This document shows positions 1-6,352 of a stretch of DNA of 9,536 bases, in pieces (position 1 is the stretch's first letter; every line of letters starts with the position of its first letter). The notes below the pieces were generated by a model, which was not told the DNA's origin, did not search any database, and saw only the letters and a list, made by a program, of their open reading frames with translations. Origin of the DNA: Candidatus Hermodarchaeota archaeon (lineage in GTDB: Archaea > Asgardarchaeota > Hermodarchaeia > Hermodarchaeales > Hermodarchaeaceae). The stretch is from assembly GCA_016840185.1 (NCBI GenBank), contig JAEOSV010000191.1, forward strand, positions 1 through 9,536, read 5' to 3'. Made by a program: the position numbers and the translations under genes.

Positions 1-957
1 AAAGCGATTGCTGAAGTTGTGGACTTTAGTTCTCGGTTAGCTGATGACCAGAATAAGCTGTCGACACGATTTGATATTGTCGCCGATATAATTCGCGAAG
101 CGAATTTCTATGCGAAGAAATCAAAGAAAAAGACGATAGAATTAGCCCACATCAAAAAGACATTAGATGAACGGTTCTTCCGATCGAGCTTGTATGCGGA
201 AAAGATACGTGAATACATCAAGAAAGGCATCATTCTAATCGATACAGACGGCGAGGTTATCGGACAAATCAATGGGTTATCAGTGCTTTCACTTGGAGAC
301 TTCAGCTTTGGACAACCTTCACGTATCACAGCCACAGTCGCTCCCGGACGGGGGCAAGTAATCGATATTGAACGAGAAGCCCAACTCAGCGGTCCCATTC
401 AAATCAAAGGGGTTCAAATCCTCACGGGATTTCTCCATGAAGTCTTTGGTCAAGATAATCCTTTGAGTCTATCCGCTCGAATTACCTTCGAACAAAGCTA
501 CGGTGGCGTTGATGGTGACAGTGCCAGTAGCACTGAACTCTATGCCATGCTCTCAGCCTTATCCGAAGTTCCGATTCAACAACGATTCGCAGTCACTGGA
601 TCAGTCAATCAGCATGGGCATGTGCAAGCCATCGGTGGGGTTAACCAGAAAATCGAAGGCTACTTCGCAGTCTGCAAAGAAAAAGGATTGACCGGTAAAC
701 AGGGAGTGCTAGTTCCTGAATCGAATATGCAAAATCTTATGCTGAAGGATGAAGTGATTGAAGCGGTCGAAGCGGGGAAATTCCACATCTATTCAGTGGG
801 AACCATCGAAGAAGGGATCGAACTACTTACAGGAGTTCCTGCAGGGAAAAAACAGGCTGACGGAACCTATCCAGCTGACTCCATCTTTGGACGTGTCGAT
901 AAACGGTTACGTGAAATGGCGGCTATCATGCGAGAACATAATCGCCCCGCGAACTAA
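1..957 (+). CDS. Lon-related ATP-dependent protease, C-terminal part (5' partial)
   Basis: The frame is open from the first base, so the AAA+ ATPase half lies upstream; the GTG at 19 is internal, not a start. Residue numbers below count from that GTG. Residues 1-60 look like the helical AAA lid, about 75-125 like a beta-rich linker, and 125-275 like the Lon proteolytic domain. The Ser-Lys dyad is visible: S168 in DGDSAS (codon 520-522) and K211 in GGVNQKIEG (codon 649-651). The FEQSYGGVDGDSAS and TGSVNQHG blocks match the Lon-related family with an AAA_32-type ATPase domain (COG1067 group, about 800 residues in full), not classical LonA. No transmembrane segment is seen in this part, so it is probably cytosolic, although archaeal LonB membrane anchors sit in the missing half. 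It should degrade damaged or regulatory proteins in the cytosol. The stop is 59 nt before the P-type ATPase. Confidence 0.93.
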   Translation, partial: KAIAEVVDFSSRLADDQNKLSTRFDIVADIIREANFYAKKSKKKTIELAHIKKTLDERFFRSSLYAEKIREYIKKGIILIDTDGEVIGQINGLSVLSLGDFSFGQPSRITATVAPGRGQVIDIEREAQLSGPIQIKGVQILTGFLHEVFGQDNPLSLSARITFEQSYGGVDGDSASSTELYAMLSALSEVPIQQRFAVTGSVNQHGHVQAIGGVNQKIEGYFAVCKEKGLTGKQGVLVPESNMQNLMLKDEVIEAVEAGKFHIYSVGTIEEGIELLTGVPAGKKQADGTYPADSIFGRVDKRLREMAAIMREHNRPAN

Positions 958-998
958 ACGAGTTCCCGCAATTCACTTTTAAGCAACGTTCACACAAG

Positions 999-1016
999 CC
1001 CTTTTAGGGAAGCCGG
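999..1016 (+). promoter_or_regulatory. Small hairpin at the ATPase ribosome-binding region
   Basis: CCCT (999-1002) can pair with AGGG (1006-1009) around a TTT loop. The AGGGA at 1006-1010 is the only Shine-Dalgarno-like sequence before the ATG at 1017, with a 6-nt spacing, so the hairpin would partly hide it. A TTTTAAG at 976-982 could be a TATA box giving a very short leader. The stem is only 4 bp and may be chance. Confidence 0.25.
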
Positions 1017-3890
1017 ATGTCTTCCAGCGGAGAGACTCAACAAGAACCAGAGGTAATTCCTAACCCGCATAGTCAGTCCGTAGTCAAGATTGCTCAACAA
1101 CTCGATACCGATTTAGATCATGGATTAATGAGTGGGGAAGCCCAACACCGTCTAACCCGCTATGGACCTAACCAGCTTCCCAAAATTCGCGGGTCCTTCT
1201 GGCGAGTCTACCTTGCCCCAATCCTGAACGGTCTTATCCTCATCTATTTAGTCGTCATAGTCATTCTCACAGCCATTGTCATTTTCTTCGATACACCGGG
1301 CACCTCGAACGTAATTATCTGGATTGCTATTATTTCCTTCAACGCCATTTTAGCCATTGTTCAACAATTTCGTGCCCAGAAAAAACTAGAAGCCCTCCAT
1401 TCACTCACCGCAGATACAACAATGGTTATTCGAGAAGGAATTAAGAAAGAAGTACCCGCCGACACTGTTGTTCCTGGTGATATAGTAGTTCTTGCACAAG
1501 GTGACCGAATTCCTGCAGATGGGCGCCTTTTAGATGCAAGCCAACTAACTTCTGTCGAAGCGTCGCTAACCGGTGAGAGTGCACCAGTCACGAAAAATGC
1601 GGCCCGGTCCCCACTGGATGAAGATACACCATTACATAATCGTCACAACATGGTGTTCAGTGGAACCTACGTAGCAACAGGATCTGGACGATTTCTTGTA
1701 ACTGGGACCGGCGTGGCAACAGAAATCGGAGACATTAGCCAGGGTCTAGAAACGTTGAACACAGGCGATATTCCTCTTCGACGAAAAGTTAACAGGCTAG
1801 CCATCTATCTTGGGGCTGCTGCCATCTTCCTTGCAGTGTTGGGGTTTGCTTCCTACATTCTTTTTCCTCGACCCATCAATGGAGTAATTCTGACGCCACC
1901 TGAAGTCGCGGTTGAAGCCATCATAAATGCCATGACAGTGATGCCGATTAACATCCCACTCCTCACCACCATTGTCTTACTCACCGGAGTATTAGCAATG
2001 GCGAGTGTAGGTGTCATCGTCAGCAACCTTTCAGCTGTTGAAAGTCTCGGTCGCGTCAGCATAATTTGTACTGATAAAACCGGCACACTTACCCGAAGTG
2101 AGATGATGGTCAGTCTCATTTGGGATTCTACTCATCTCTTTCAAGTTACTGGCGAAGGCTATGAGCCCAAAGGCGAACTTCTGCTTGTTAGTAACCCTAA
2201 TGCGAAACCAAGCAGTGTATCAGCTTCGCCAATAGAAATTGAAGACTATGACCAACTGGCTCTGCTCATTCGTGCAGGTGTCCTCAACAACGACGCCCAA
2301 ATCGTACAAGAAGAAGCCACAGAAGGAGGAACCCTACAATGGCGAGCTATTGGGGATCCAACCGAAGCCGCCTTACTCGTTTTACTTAGTAAAAGTGGCA
2401 TTGAAGAGGGATCGATGCGAGCCTCTTATAACCTCGAACAAGACTATCCCTTTGACGCACGGTTAAAACGAATGACCCGGATGTTTACTCACCCCGAAGG
2501 TGGATACATTGCTTTTGTGAGAGGTGCGACGGACATCTTGCTTCCTCGGTGTAGCCAAATTGGTGATGATCGGCAAGCTCAACGACTTACCAAGAAACAA
2601 GCCAAAGAAATCGGGCGTTACGCCAATGAATTCGCTGCGGGAGGCTACCGAGTTCTCTCCTTCGCCATCCGACGCTTCGATGAATTACCTAAAGGTCGAG
2701 GACAAACGCTTAGAGACAGTATTGAAAAGAACCTCACCTTCGTGGGATTTGTGTGCATTGTAGACCCTCCCAGAGAAGGAGTGCGTGACGCAGTCGTCGA
2801 GGTTTCTAATGCCGGAATTAAAACCATCATGATCACTGGAGACGCTGCGGCAACGGCAGAAACCATTGGTCGCCAGTTATCCATCGTAGAAAAAGACGAT
2901 ATTGTCATCGAAGGCAAAGATGCCATCAATATCTCCGAAGAAAAATTCAATCGTATTAGTGTCTTTGCCCGAGTCGATCCCGAAGATAAGCAAGTCATCG
3001 TTGAACGCTATAAAAAAGCCAAACGCGCCGTCGCAGTGACTGGTGACGGTGTTAATGACGCACTCGCTCTAAGCATGAGCGATGTCGGTATCGCAATGGG
3101 AATAACGGGCACTGATGTTGCCAAAGAAGCATCCGATATGATAATTGCCGATGATAGCTACAACTCCATCGTCGAGGGGATTCGACAGGGCAGAGGGCTT
3201 TTCAGCAAAATTCGCGTCATGATCTTCTTCTACATTTGCATTAATGTCGGTGAATCAATCCTCTTCTTTGGCACGTTTCTCCTCGGAATTCCGTTTCTAA
3301 CCCCCACCCAACACATCTTTCTCACCATCTCAAGCCATTCTTGGCCCGGTCTAGCCCTGGTCTTCGACCGAACCGCAAAATATGTCATGGAGGAAAAACC
3401 CCGCGATACCGAATCCATCATCACAAAATGGCTGGGCTATTACCTTCTTCTCAACGCATTCCTCATATTCATGGGCGCTACTTGTGCCTTCTACTTCACC
3501 CTCACCACAGTCCTTCCGGGAAGCACGTTCCTTGAGCCCTATGGCCCCGACGCGTTTTACAAAGGGCTCACCATGACAATTGCCGTCCTTCTCTTTGCCG
3601 AATCCTTGATGGTTCTAAGTATTCGCCGGATCAATCAATCCATGTGGCGGTCAATCCGTTACGAAAGCTACTGGCTCGTCTACGTCCTTATTGGGCTTGT
3701 TTTTCTTATGTTTGTGGGTCTGATGTATATCCCTACAATCAACATCTTCCTTGCTAGCTTGGGTATCGATTTTCAATTCGTTCCTCTTTCGGCTATTGAT
3801 TGGATCGTTGCATTCCTTCTTGCCGCTCCTGCAATCTTTGGGATGGAAGCGGTGAAATGGGGTTGCCGGAAGCGTGGCATCTACTTTTAA
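1017..3890 (+). CDS. P-type cation-transporting ATPase, P2-like, atypical ion site
   Basis: A 957-residue membrane pump that would couple ATP hydrolysis to cation transport. All catalytic landmarks are present: TGES (185-188) in the actuator domain, the phosphorylated D353 in DKTGT, RGA (502-504) in place of the usual KGA in the nucleotide domain, DPPR (583-586), TGD (607-609), K658, and GDGVND (676-681). About ten membrane segments fit the P2 topology (near 67-92, 98-117, 260-283, 303-337, 733-757, 763-785, 805-830, 850-870, 884-908, 925-945). The M4 motif is PINIP (310-314) where SERCA has PEGLP; spacing to the phosphorylated Asp equals SERCA's. M5 keeps N743 and E746 and M8 keeps E862, but M6 reads T770-I-S-S-H774 instead of N-L-V-T-D. 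The ion is therefore uncertain: not a canonical Ca2+ pump, and no CPx motif of heavy-metal pumps. The ATG at 1017 follows AGGGA by 6 nt. It follows the Lon gene in the same direction and may be co-transcribed. Confidence 0.93.
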   Translation: MSSSGETQQEPEVIPNPHSQSVVKIAQQLDTDLDHGLMSGEAQHRLTRYGPNQLPKIRGSFWRVYLAPILNGLILIYLVVIVILTAIVIFFDTPGTSNVIIWIAIISFNAILAIVQQFRAQKKLEALHSLTADTTMVIREGIKKEVPADTVVPGDIVVLAQGDRIPADGRLLDASQLTSVEASLTGESAPVTKNAARSPLDEDTPLHNRHNMVFSGTYVATGSGRFLVTGTGVATEIGDISQGLETLNTGDIPLRRKVNRLAIYLGAAAIFLAVLGFASYILFPRPINGVILTPPEVAVEAIINAMTVMPINIPLLTTIVLLTGVLAMASVGVIVSNLSAVESLGRVSIICTDKTGTLTRSEMMVSLIWDSTHLFQVTGEGYEPKGELLLVSNPNAKPSSVSASPIEIEDYDQLALLIRAGVLNNDAQIVQEEATEGGTLQWRAIGDPTEAALLVLLSKSGIEEGSMRASYNLEQDYPFDARLKRMTRMFTHPEGGYIAFVRGATDILLPRCSQIGDDRQAQRLTKKQAKEIGRYANEFAAGGYRVLSFAIRRFDELPKGRGQTLRDSIEKNLTFVGFVCIVDPPREGVRDAVVEVSNAGIKTIMITGDAAATAETIGRQLSIVEKDDIVIEGKDAINISEEKFNRISVFARVDPEDKQVIVERYKKAKRAVAVTGDGVNDALALSMSDVGIAMGITGTDVAKEASDMIIADDSYNSIVEGIRQGRGLFSKIRVMIFFYICINVGESILFFGTFLLGIPFLTPTQHIFLTISSHSWPGLALVFDRTAKYVMEEKPRDTESIITKWLGYYLLLNAFLIFMGATCAFYFTLTTVLPGSTFLEPYGPDAFYKGLTMTIAVLLFAESLMVLSIRRINQSMWRSIRYESYWLVYVLIGLVFLMFVGLMYIPTINIFLASLGIDFQFVPLSAIDWIVAFLLAAPAIFGMEAVKWGCRKRGIYF

Positions 3891-3949
3891 TAATCGGTAC
3901 TCAACGCAAACCTTTTTCTGTTCAACCTAGTAAATCCACGACAACCTCA

Positions 3950-3955
3950 AGGTGA
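3950..3955 (+). promoter_or_regulatory. Shine-Dalgarno AGGTGA of the M29 peptidase
   Basis: AGGTGA lies 7 nt before the ATG at 3963, a textbook spacing that fixes the start. It indicates a leadered transcript. A T5 run at 3912-3916 in the same 72-nt gap could be a weak terminator for the ATPase transcript. Confidence 0.7.
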
Positions 3956-3962
3956 ACATATT

Positions 3963-5075
3963 ATGGTTGATGAGCGCATTTCCCGACTTGCTCAACTCCC
4001 AGTTGAATACTCACTCGGTGTCAAAAAAGGCGACTTGGTTGCTTTAAGTGCACCTGCCTTCGCCGAACCCTTGGTCATCGAAATAACCCGTGAAATCATG
4101 AAAGCTGGCGGACACCCTTTCACCCGCATCTATCTGCCACGAACCCAAGAACTCTTCTACAAATACGCCCAAGACCACCAACTCGACTATGTCAATCCAC
4201 TCAACCTCGATATGATTGACAAAGTTGACAGCTACATCGTCATCTACTCATCCGATAACCGAAAATCACTCACCAATGTTGATCCCGCAAAACAAGCCCG
4301 ATCCGCCAAAGCCCAAACTGAAGTCCAGAAACGCTTCATGACCAGATTAAAGCAGGGCTGGTACGCCCTCGTTCCCTATCCCTCTCCCAGCCTCGCACAA
4401 GAAGGAAACATGGGAACCGAGGAATACGAAGACTTCGTTTACAGCGCCTGCCTCGTTGACAAACCCAACCCCGTCAAACTTTGGAAAAAAATCAGTAAAA
4501 CACAGGAAAAAATCACTACCTACCTCAACACAAAGAACATCATCCGTTTCGAAAGCAAAGACGTAAATTTCACAGCCAAAGTCACTGGTCGTAAATGGGT
4601 CAATGCCGACGGACACTTGAATATGCCCGATGGTGAAATCTTCACCACACCTATCGAAGATAGTGTTGAAGGTTCGATTCGGTTTTCCTATCCTGGGATT
4701 TTCATGGGAAAGGAAGTTGAAGACATCTCCTTAACCTTTGAAAAGGGCGTAGTGACCAAAGCTACAGCTGAAAAGGGACAAGATCTTCTTGAACATATTC
4801 TCGGGATTGATGATGGGGCGAAACGCCTTGGCGAAGTTGCCATTGGGACAAATCCTGGGATCACGAAATTTACCAAGAACATCTTGTTTGACGAGAAGCT
4901 CAGTGGTACGATTCACTGTGCACTAGGCAACGGTTTTGAAGAAACAGGAAGTAAGAACGAGTCAGCGATTCACTGGGATATCCTCGCAGATATGTCAAAA
5001 GATGGTAAAATCTTCGCCGATGATGAACTCTTCTACAAGAATGGCAAGTTCATCATGAAAGTCATCGAGCAATAG
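3963..5075 (+). CDS. M29-family metallo-aminopeptidase
   Basis: A 370-residue protein of normal length for MEROPS family M29 (AmpS/AmpT/PepS type), which removes N-terminal residues from peptides using two metal ions in the cytosol. By comparison with the family, the likely metal ligands are E225 (in MPDGEIFTTP), E291 (GEVAIGTNPG), H318 (GTIHCALGNG), and H337 with D339 (SAIHWDILAD). The residue seven after H318 is F325; PepS/AmpT structures have a catalytic-site tyrosine at the matching place, so this may be a substitution, though my alignment is by eye. No signal peptide or membrane segment is present. The start is set by the AGGTGA 7 nt upstream. It ends 10 nt before the stop of the opposite-strand 76-aa gene. 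Following a Lon protease gene, it could finish digestion of Lon-released peptides, an inference from position only. Confidence 0.93.
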   Translation: MVDERISRLAQLPVEYSLGVKKGDLVALSAPAFAEPLVIEITREIMKAGGHPFTRIYLPRTQELFYKYAQDHQLDYVNPLNLDMIDKVDSYIVIYSSDNRKSLTNVDPAKQARSAKAQTEVQKRFMTRLKQGWYALVPYPSPSLAQEGNMGTEEYEDFVYSACLVDKPNPVKLWKKISKTQEKITTYLNTKNIIRFESKDVNFTAKVTGRKWVNADGHLNMPDGEIFTTPIEDSVEGSIRFSYPGIFMGKEVEDISLTFEKGVVTKATAEKGQDLLEHILGIDDGAKRLGEVAIGTNPGITKFTKNILFDEKLSGTIHCALGNGFEETGSKNESAIHWDILADMSKDGKIFADDELFYKNGKFIMKVIEQ

Positions 5076-5085
5076 CTTCGCAGAA

Positions 5086-5316
5086 TCACTTGGTGGGAAC
5101 CGATTCCATCTTGAAAATGACCTTGCACCCTTTGAGCGTAGCGTGTACCTGATTGGCTACTTCAATCATATCTTGGACTGAACCATTTTCATCCCAATCA
5201 ATCACAAAATCATAGTTACCGGCAACTGGTTGAAATCCCATCCGCATCAATCGTTCCACTACTTCGCTCGGAGCTGCACCTTCGCTGCTAATGTAGACTG
5301 TTAGGTAACTTCTCAT
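5086..5316 (-). CDS. Small protein of ferredoxin-like pattern, function unknown
   Basis: A 76-residue protein I cannot assign to a named family. Its sequence suggests a beta-alpha-beta-beta-alpha-beta order: strand 3-10, helix 16-28, strands about 29-43, helix 47-62, strand 64-72. That pattern resembles stand-alone Lrp/AsnC ligand-binding (RAM), ACT or GYD-type domains, which bind small molecules or oligomerise. There is no DNA-binding helix-turn-helix, signal peptide, membrane segment or cysteine cluster (one Cys only). It looks real: GGAGG at 5327-5331 lies 10 nt before the ATG, the protein has a sensible amphipathic pattern, and it fits exactly between two genes. A TATA-like ATAAAAAG reads on this strand at 5366-5359, with an inverted repeat (5346-5357) just downstream. 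A role as sensor or regulator is only a guess. Confidence 0.8.
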   Translation of the reverse strand: MRSYLTVYISSEGAAPSEVVERLMRMGFQPVAGNYDFVIDWDENGSVQDMIEVANQVHATLKGCKVIFKMESVPTK

Positions 5317-5326
5317 GATTTCATAG

Positions 5327-5331
5327 CCTCC
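5327..5331 (-). promoter_or_regulatory. Shine-Dalgarno GGAGG of the 76-aa gene
   Basis: On the minus strand GGAGG precedes the ATG (5316-5314) by 10 nt. An earlier ATG (5324-5322) between them opens a frame that stops after three codons (ATG AAA TCA TGA), and that TGA overlaps the true start, so the start at 5316 is preferred. Confidence 0.65.
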
Positions 5332-5345
5332 AGAGACAGATGAAT

Positions 5346-5366
5346 CCTGTTCACAGGCTTTTTATC
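5346..5366. promoter_or_regulatory. Divergent promoter: inverted repeat plus shared TATA-like box
   Basis: The 58-bp gap between the 76-aa gene (minus) and the molybdopterin protein (plus) contains CCTGT-TC-ACAGG (5346-5357) beside CTTTTTATCC (5358-5367). Read on the minus strand, the A/T box (ATAAAAAG) would place a start near 5335 and leave the GGAGG in a short leader. Read on the plus strand, it would place a start near 5388. The 5-bp perfect arms are a plausible dimeric-regulator site overlapping both promoters. Transcription start positions are estimated from usual archaeal TATA spacing, not observed. Confidence 0.4.
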
Positions 5367-5374
5367 CCTACTCA

Positions 5375-6040
5375 ATGCGGCATCCACCGATGGGAAACCT
5401 ATGCTTAGGGGAAATCCGAAGGTTATTTGAGTTCAAAGAGTGCGAAACACATACCGAGGTGACTCCAATCTCACGCAAACCCCGTCTACCCCCTGGTCAA
5501 CGCTGGATTACTGGATTTCCCGTGCGCACCGCGGAAAGAATGCCGGAACCATTCGACCCCGACACTTGGACTCTTACGATAGAGGGTGAAGTCACGAATC
5601 CCCACGGTTACTCATACAAGGAATTTCGAAAATTACCCGTCACCACACACCTCAGCGATTTCCATTGTGTGGAAGGCTGGAGTGTGCCGGATAACAAGTG
5701 GGAAGGTGTTCTCTTTCAAGAAATTGTTGAACGTGCCCAGCCTAAGCCCTTAGCAAAGTTTGTTCTAATCCACGCCGAACACGAGTACACCTCTGCCATT
5801 ACCTTGGAGACAGCCCTGGAAGATGATGTCATCTTAGCCTGGAATCGTAACGATGAGCCCCTTCGCGAGGAAGAGGGATGGCCCCTCCGACTCATCGTCC
5901 CAAAGTTATACGCGTGGAAAAGTGTCAAATGGGTCCGCCGCATTTCTTTCATCGAAGACGTAGAACTCGGTTATTGGGAAAAACGAGGGTACCATCAGGA
6001 TGCTGACCCCTGGCTTAGCCAACGCTTCGCCAAACGATAA
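5375..6040 (+). CDS. Sulfite-oxidase-fold molybdopterin-dependent oxidoreductase
   Basis: A protein of up to 221 residues matching the oxidoreductase molybdopterin-binding domain (Pfam PF00174; sulfite oxidase/YedY fold). C98 in DFHCVEGWS is the expected molybdenum-ligating cysteine. Other family blocks are PPGQRW (39-44), DTWTLTIEGEV (63-73), VPDNKWEGV (104-112), PLRLIVPKLYAWKSVKWV (170-187) and the C-terminal GYWEKRGYHQDADPW (199-213). It lacks a signal peptide, the haem b5 domain and the C-terminal dimer domain of true sulfite oxidases, so it is a minimal, probably cytosolic member; the substrate is unknown. No redox partner or cofactor-synthesis gene is nearby. The start is uncertain: the ATG at 5375 has no Shine-Dalgarno, the TATA-like box would start RNA near the in-frame ATG at 5390, and family similarity begins only near residue 35, so ATG 5390 or GTG 5459 are alternatives. 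Confidence 0.9.
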   Translation: MRHPPMGNLCLGEIRRLFEFKECETHTEVTPISRKPRLPPGQRWITGFPVRTAERMPEPFDPDTWTLTIEGEVTNPHGYSYKEFRKLPVTTHLSDFHCVEGWSVPDNKWEGVLFQEIVERAQPKPLAKFVLIHAEHEYTSAITLETALEDDVILAWNRNDEPLREEEGWPLRLIVPKLYAWKSVKWVRRISFIEDVELGYWEKRGYHQDADPWLSQRFAKR

Positions 6041-6057
6041 TTTTCGGAAAAAAGAAA

Positions 6058-6079
6058 TTAAGGCCCTTGCGGGCCTTAA
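6058..6079 (-). terminator. 9-bp hairpin; terminator-like only on the minus strand
   Basis: TTAAGGCCC (6058-6066) and GGGCCTTAA (6071-6079) form a perfect 9-bp stem with a TTGC loop, 17 nt after the stop of the molybdopterin gene. On the plus strand it is preceded by an A-rich run and followed by no T-run. On the minus strand it is followed by TTTCTTTTTTCC, the layout of an intrinsic terminator, although no minus-strand gene feeds it. It could instead protect the 3' end of the upstream mRNA. Confidence 0.45.
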
Positions 6080-6081
6080 GG

Positions 6082-6149
6082 ACTGGGACGAAGAGAGGTA
6101 AATCTCTTCATGATCCATTGCGGATCTGGGAGAGCTCATCCCTTCCAGT
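6082..6149 (+). ncRNA. Candidate structured RNA: 68-nt four-way junction
   Basis: On paper this folds into a closed cloverleaf. The closing stem is 6082-6088 with 6143-6149 (7 bp, including one G-U at 6087/6144). Arm 1 is 6090-6096/6103-6109 (7 bp, 6-nt loop), arm 2 is 6112-6116/6122-6126 (5 bp, 5-nt loop) and arm 3 is 6128-6131/6139-6142 (4 bp, 7-nt loop). Only four junction bases stay unpaired (6089, 6110, 6111, 6127). The G-U pair would be a C-A mismatch on the other strand, which favours a plus-strand RNA. Arm sizes and the lack of a T-loop rule out a standard tRNA. CTGGGA occurs at 6083-6088 and 6126-6131, and either copy can pair with TTCCAG (6143-6148), allowing an alternative fold. 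No known family is recognised. Confidence 0.35.
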
Positions 6150-6182
6150 GGCGGGTTAGAGTATAAGGTTGGGTACTCCATT

Positions 6183-6222
6183 GGTATATGTCTGCGTATC
6201 ATCTGCTTCTAGGTCTGCGTAT
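6183..6222 (+). promoter_or_regulatory. TATA-like box with a 10-bp direct repeat
   Basis: GTCTGCGTAT occurs at 6190-6199 and again at 6213-6222, 23 bp apart (about two DNA turns), so both copies face the same side of the helix. The first abuts GGTATATG (6183-6190), a possible TATA box, and the second covers the expected transcription start. This arrangement fits a repressor operator for the downstream hydrolase, by inference only. Confidence 0.35.
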
Positions 6223-6352
6223 TATGGGGGCATTTAAAGAAAATGAGCGGATTGCCAGTCGGTCTGTGGCAAAAGCTTTTGATAGAGTTAGTCGGACGGA
6301 ACACGCGTTGAAATGTTCAGCGCCAAGTAATGCTATTCCTATTATGGGTTGA
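6188..6352 (+). CDS. Possible 54-aa small ORF upstream of the hydrolase
   Basis: An ATG at 6188 (or 6224, giving 42 residues) opens a frame that ends with TGA at 6350-6352, five bases before the hydrolase ATG at 6358. The product is basic with a helix-prone middle (about residues 16-40) and matches no family I know. There is no Shine-Dalgarno before either start, and the first codons overlap the direct repeat. The close stop-to-start spacing could couple translation with the hydrolase, but an ORF of this size can arise by chance. Confidence 0.2.
   Translation: MSAYHLLLGLRIMGAFKENERIASRSVAKAFDRVSRTEHALKCSAPSNAIPIMG

Noticed and set aside
19..21. GTG as the true start of the Lon gene
   Set aside because: The frame is open back to position 1 and the ATPase half must lie upstream; there is no ribosome-binding site before the GTG.
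4347..4616. 89-codon minus-strand ORF inside the peptidase gene
   Set aside because: Antisense shadow of a well-supported M29 gene with continuous family motifs.
6082..6149. tRNA gene, because of the cloverleaf shape
   Set aside because: There is no GTTCRANYC T-loop, no D-loop GG, the anticodon-position arm has a 5-nt loop, and no CCA-like end or discriminator context is seen on either strand.
5906..6202. 98-codon minus-strand ORF across the structured region
   Set aside because: It overlaps the conserved C-terminus of the molybdopterin protein, runs through the hairpins and has no recognisable domain or ribosome-binding site.
6243..6311. 22-codon ORF starting at ATG 6243
   Set aside because: Too short, no ribosome-binding site, and it overlaps the longer possible small ORF in another frame.
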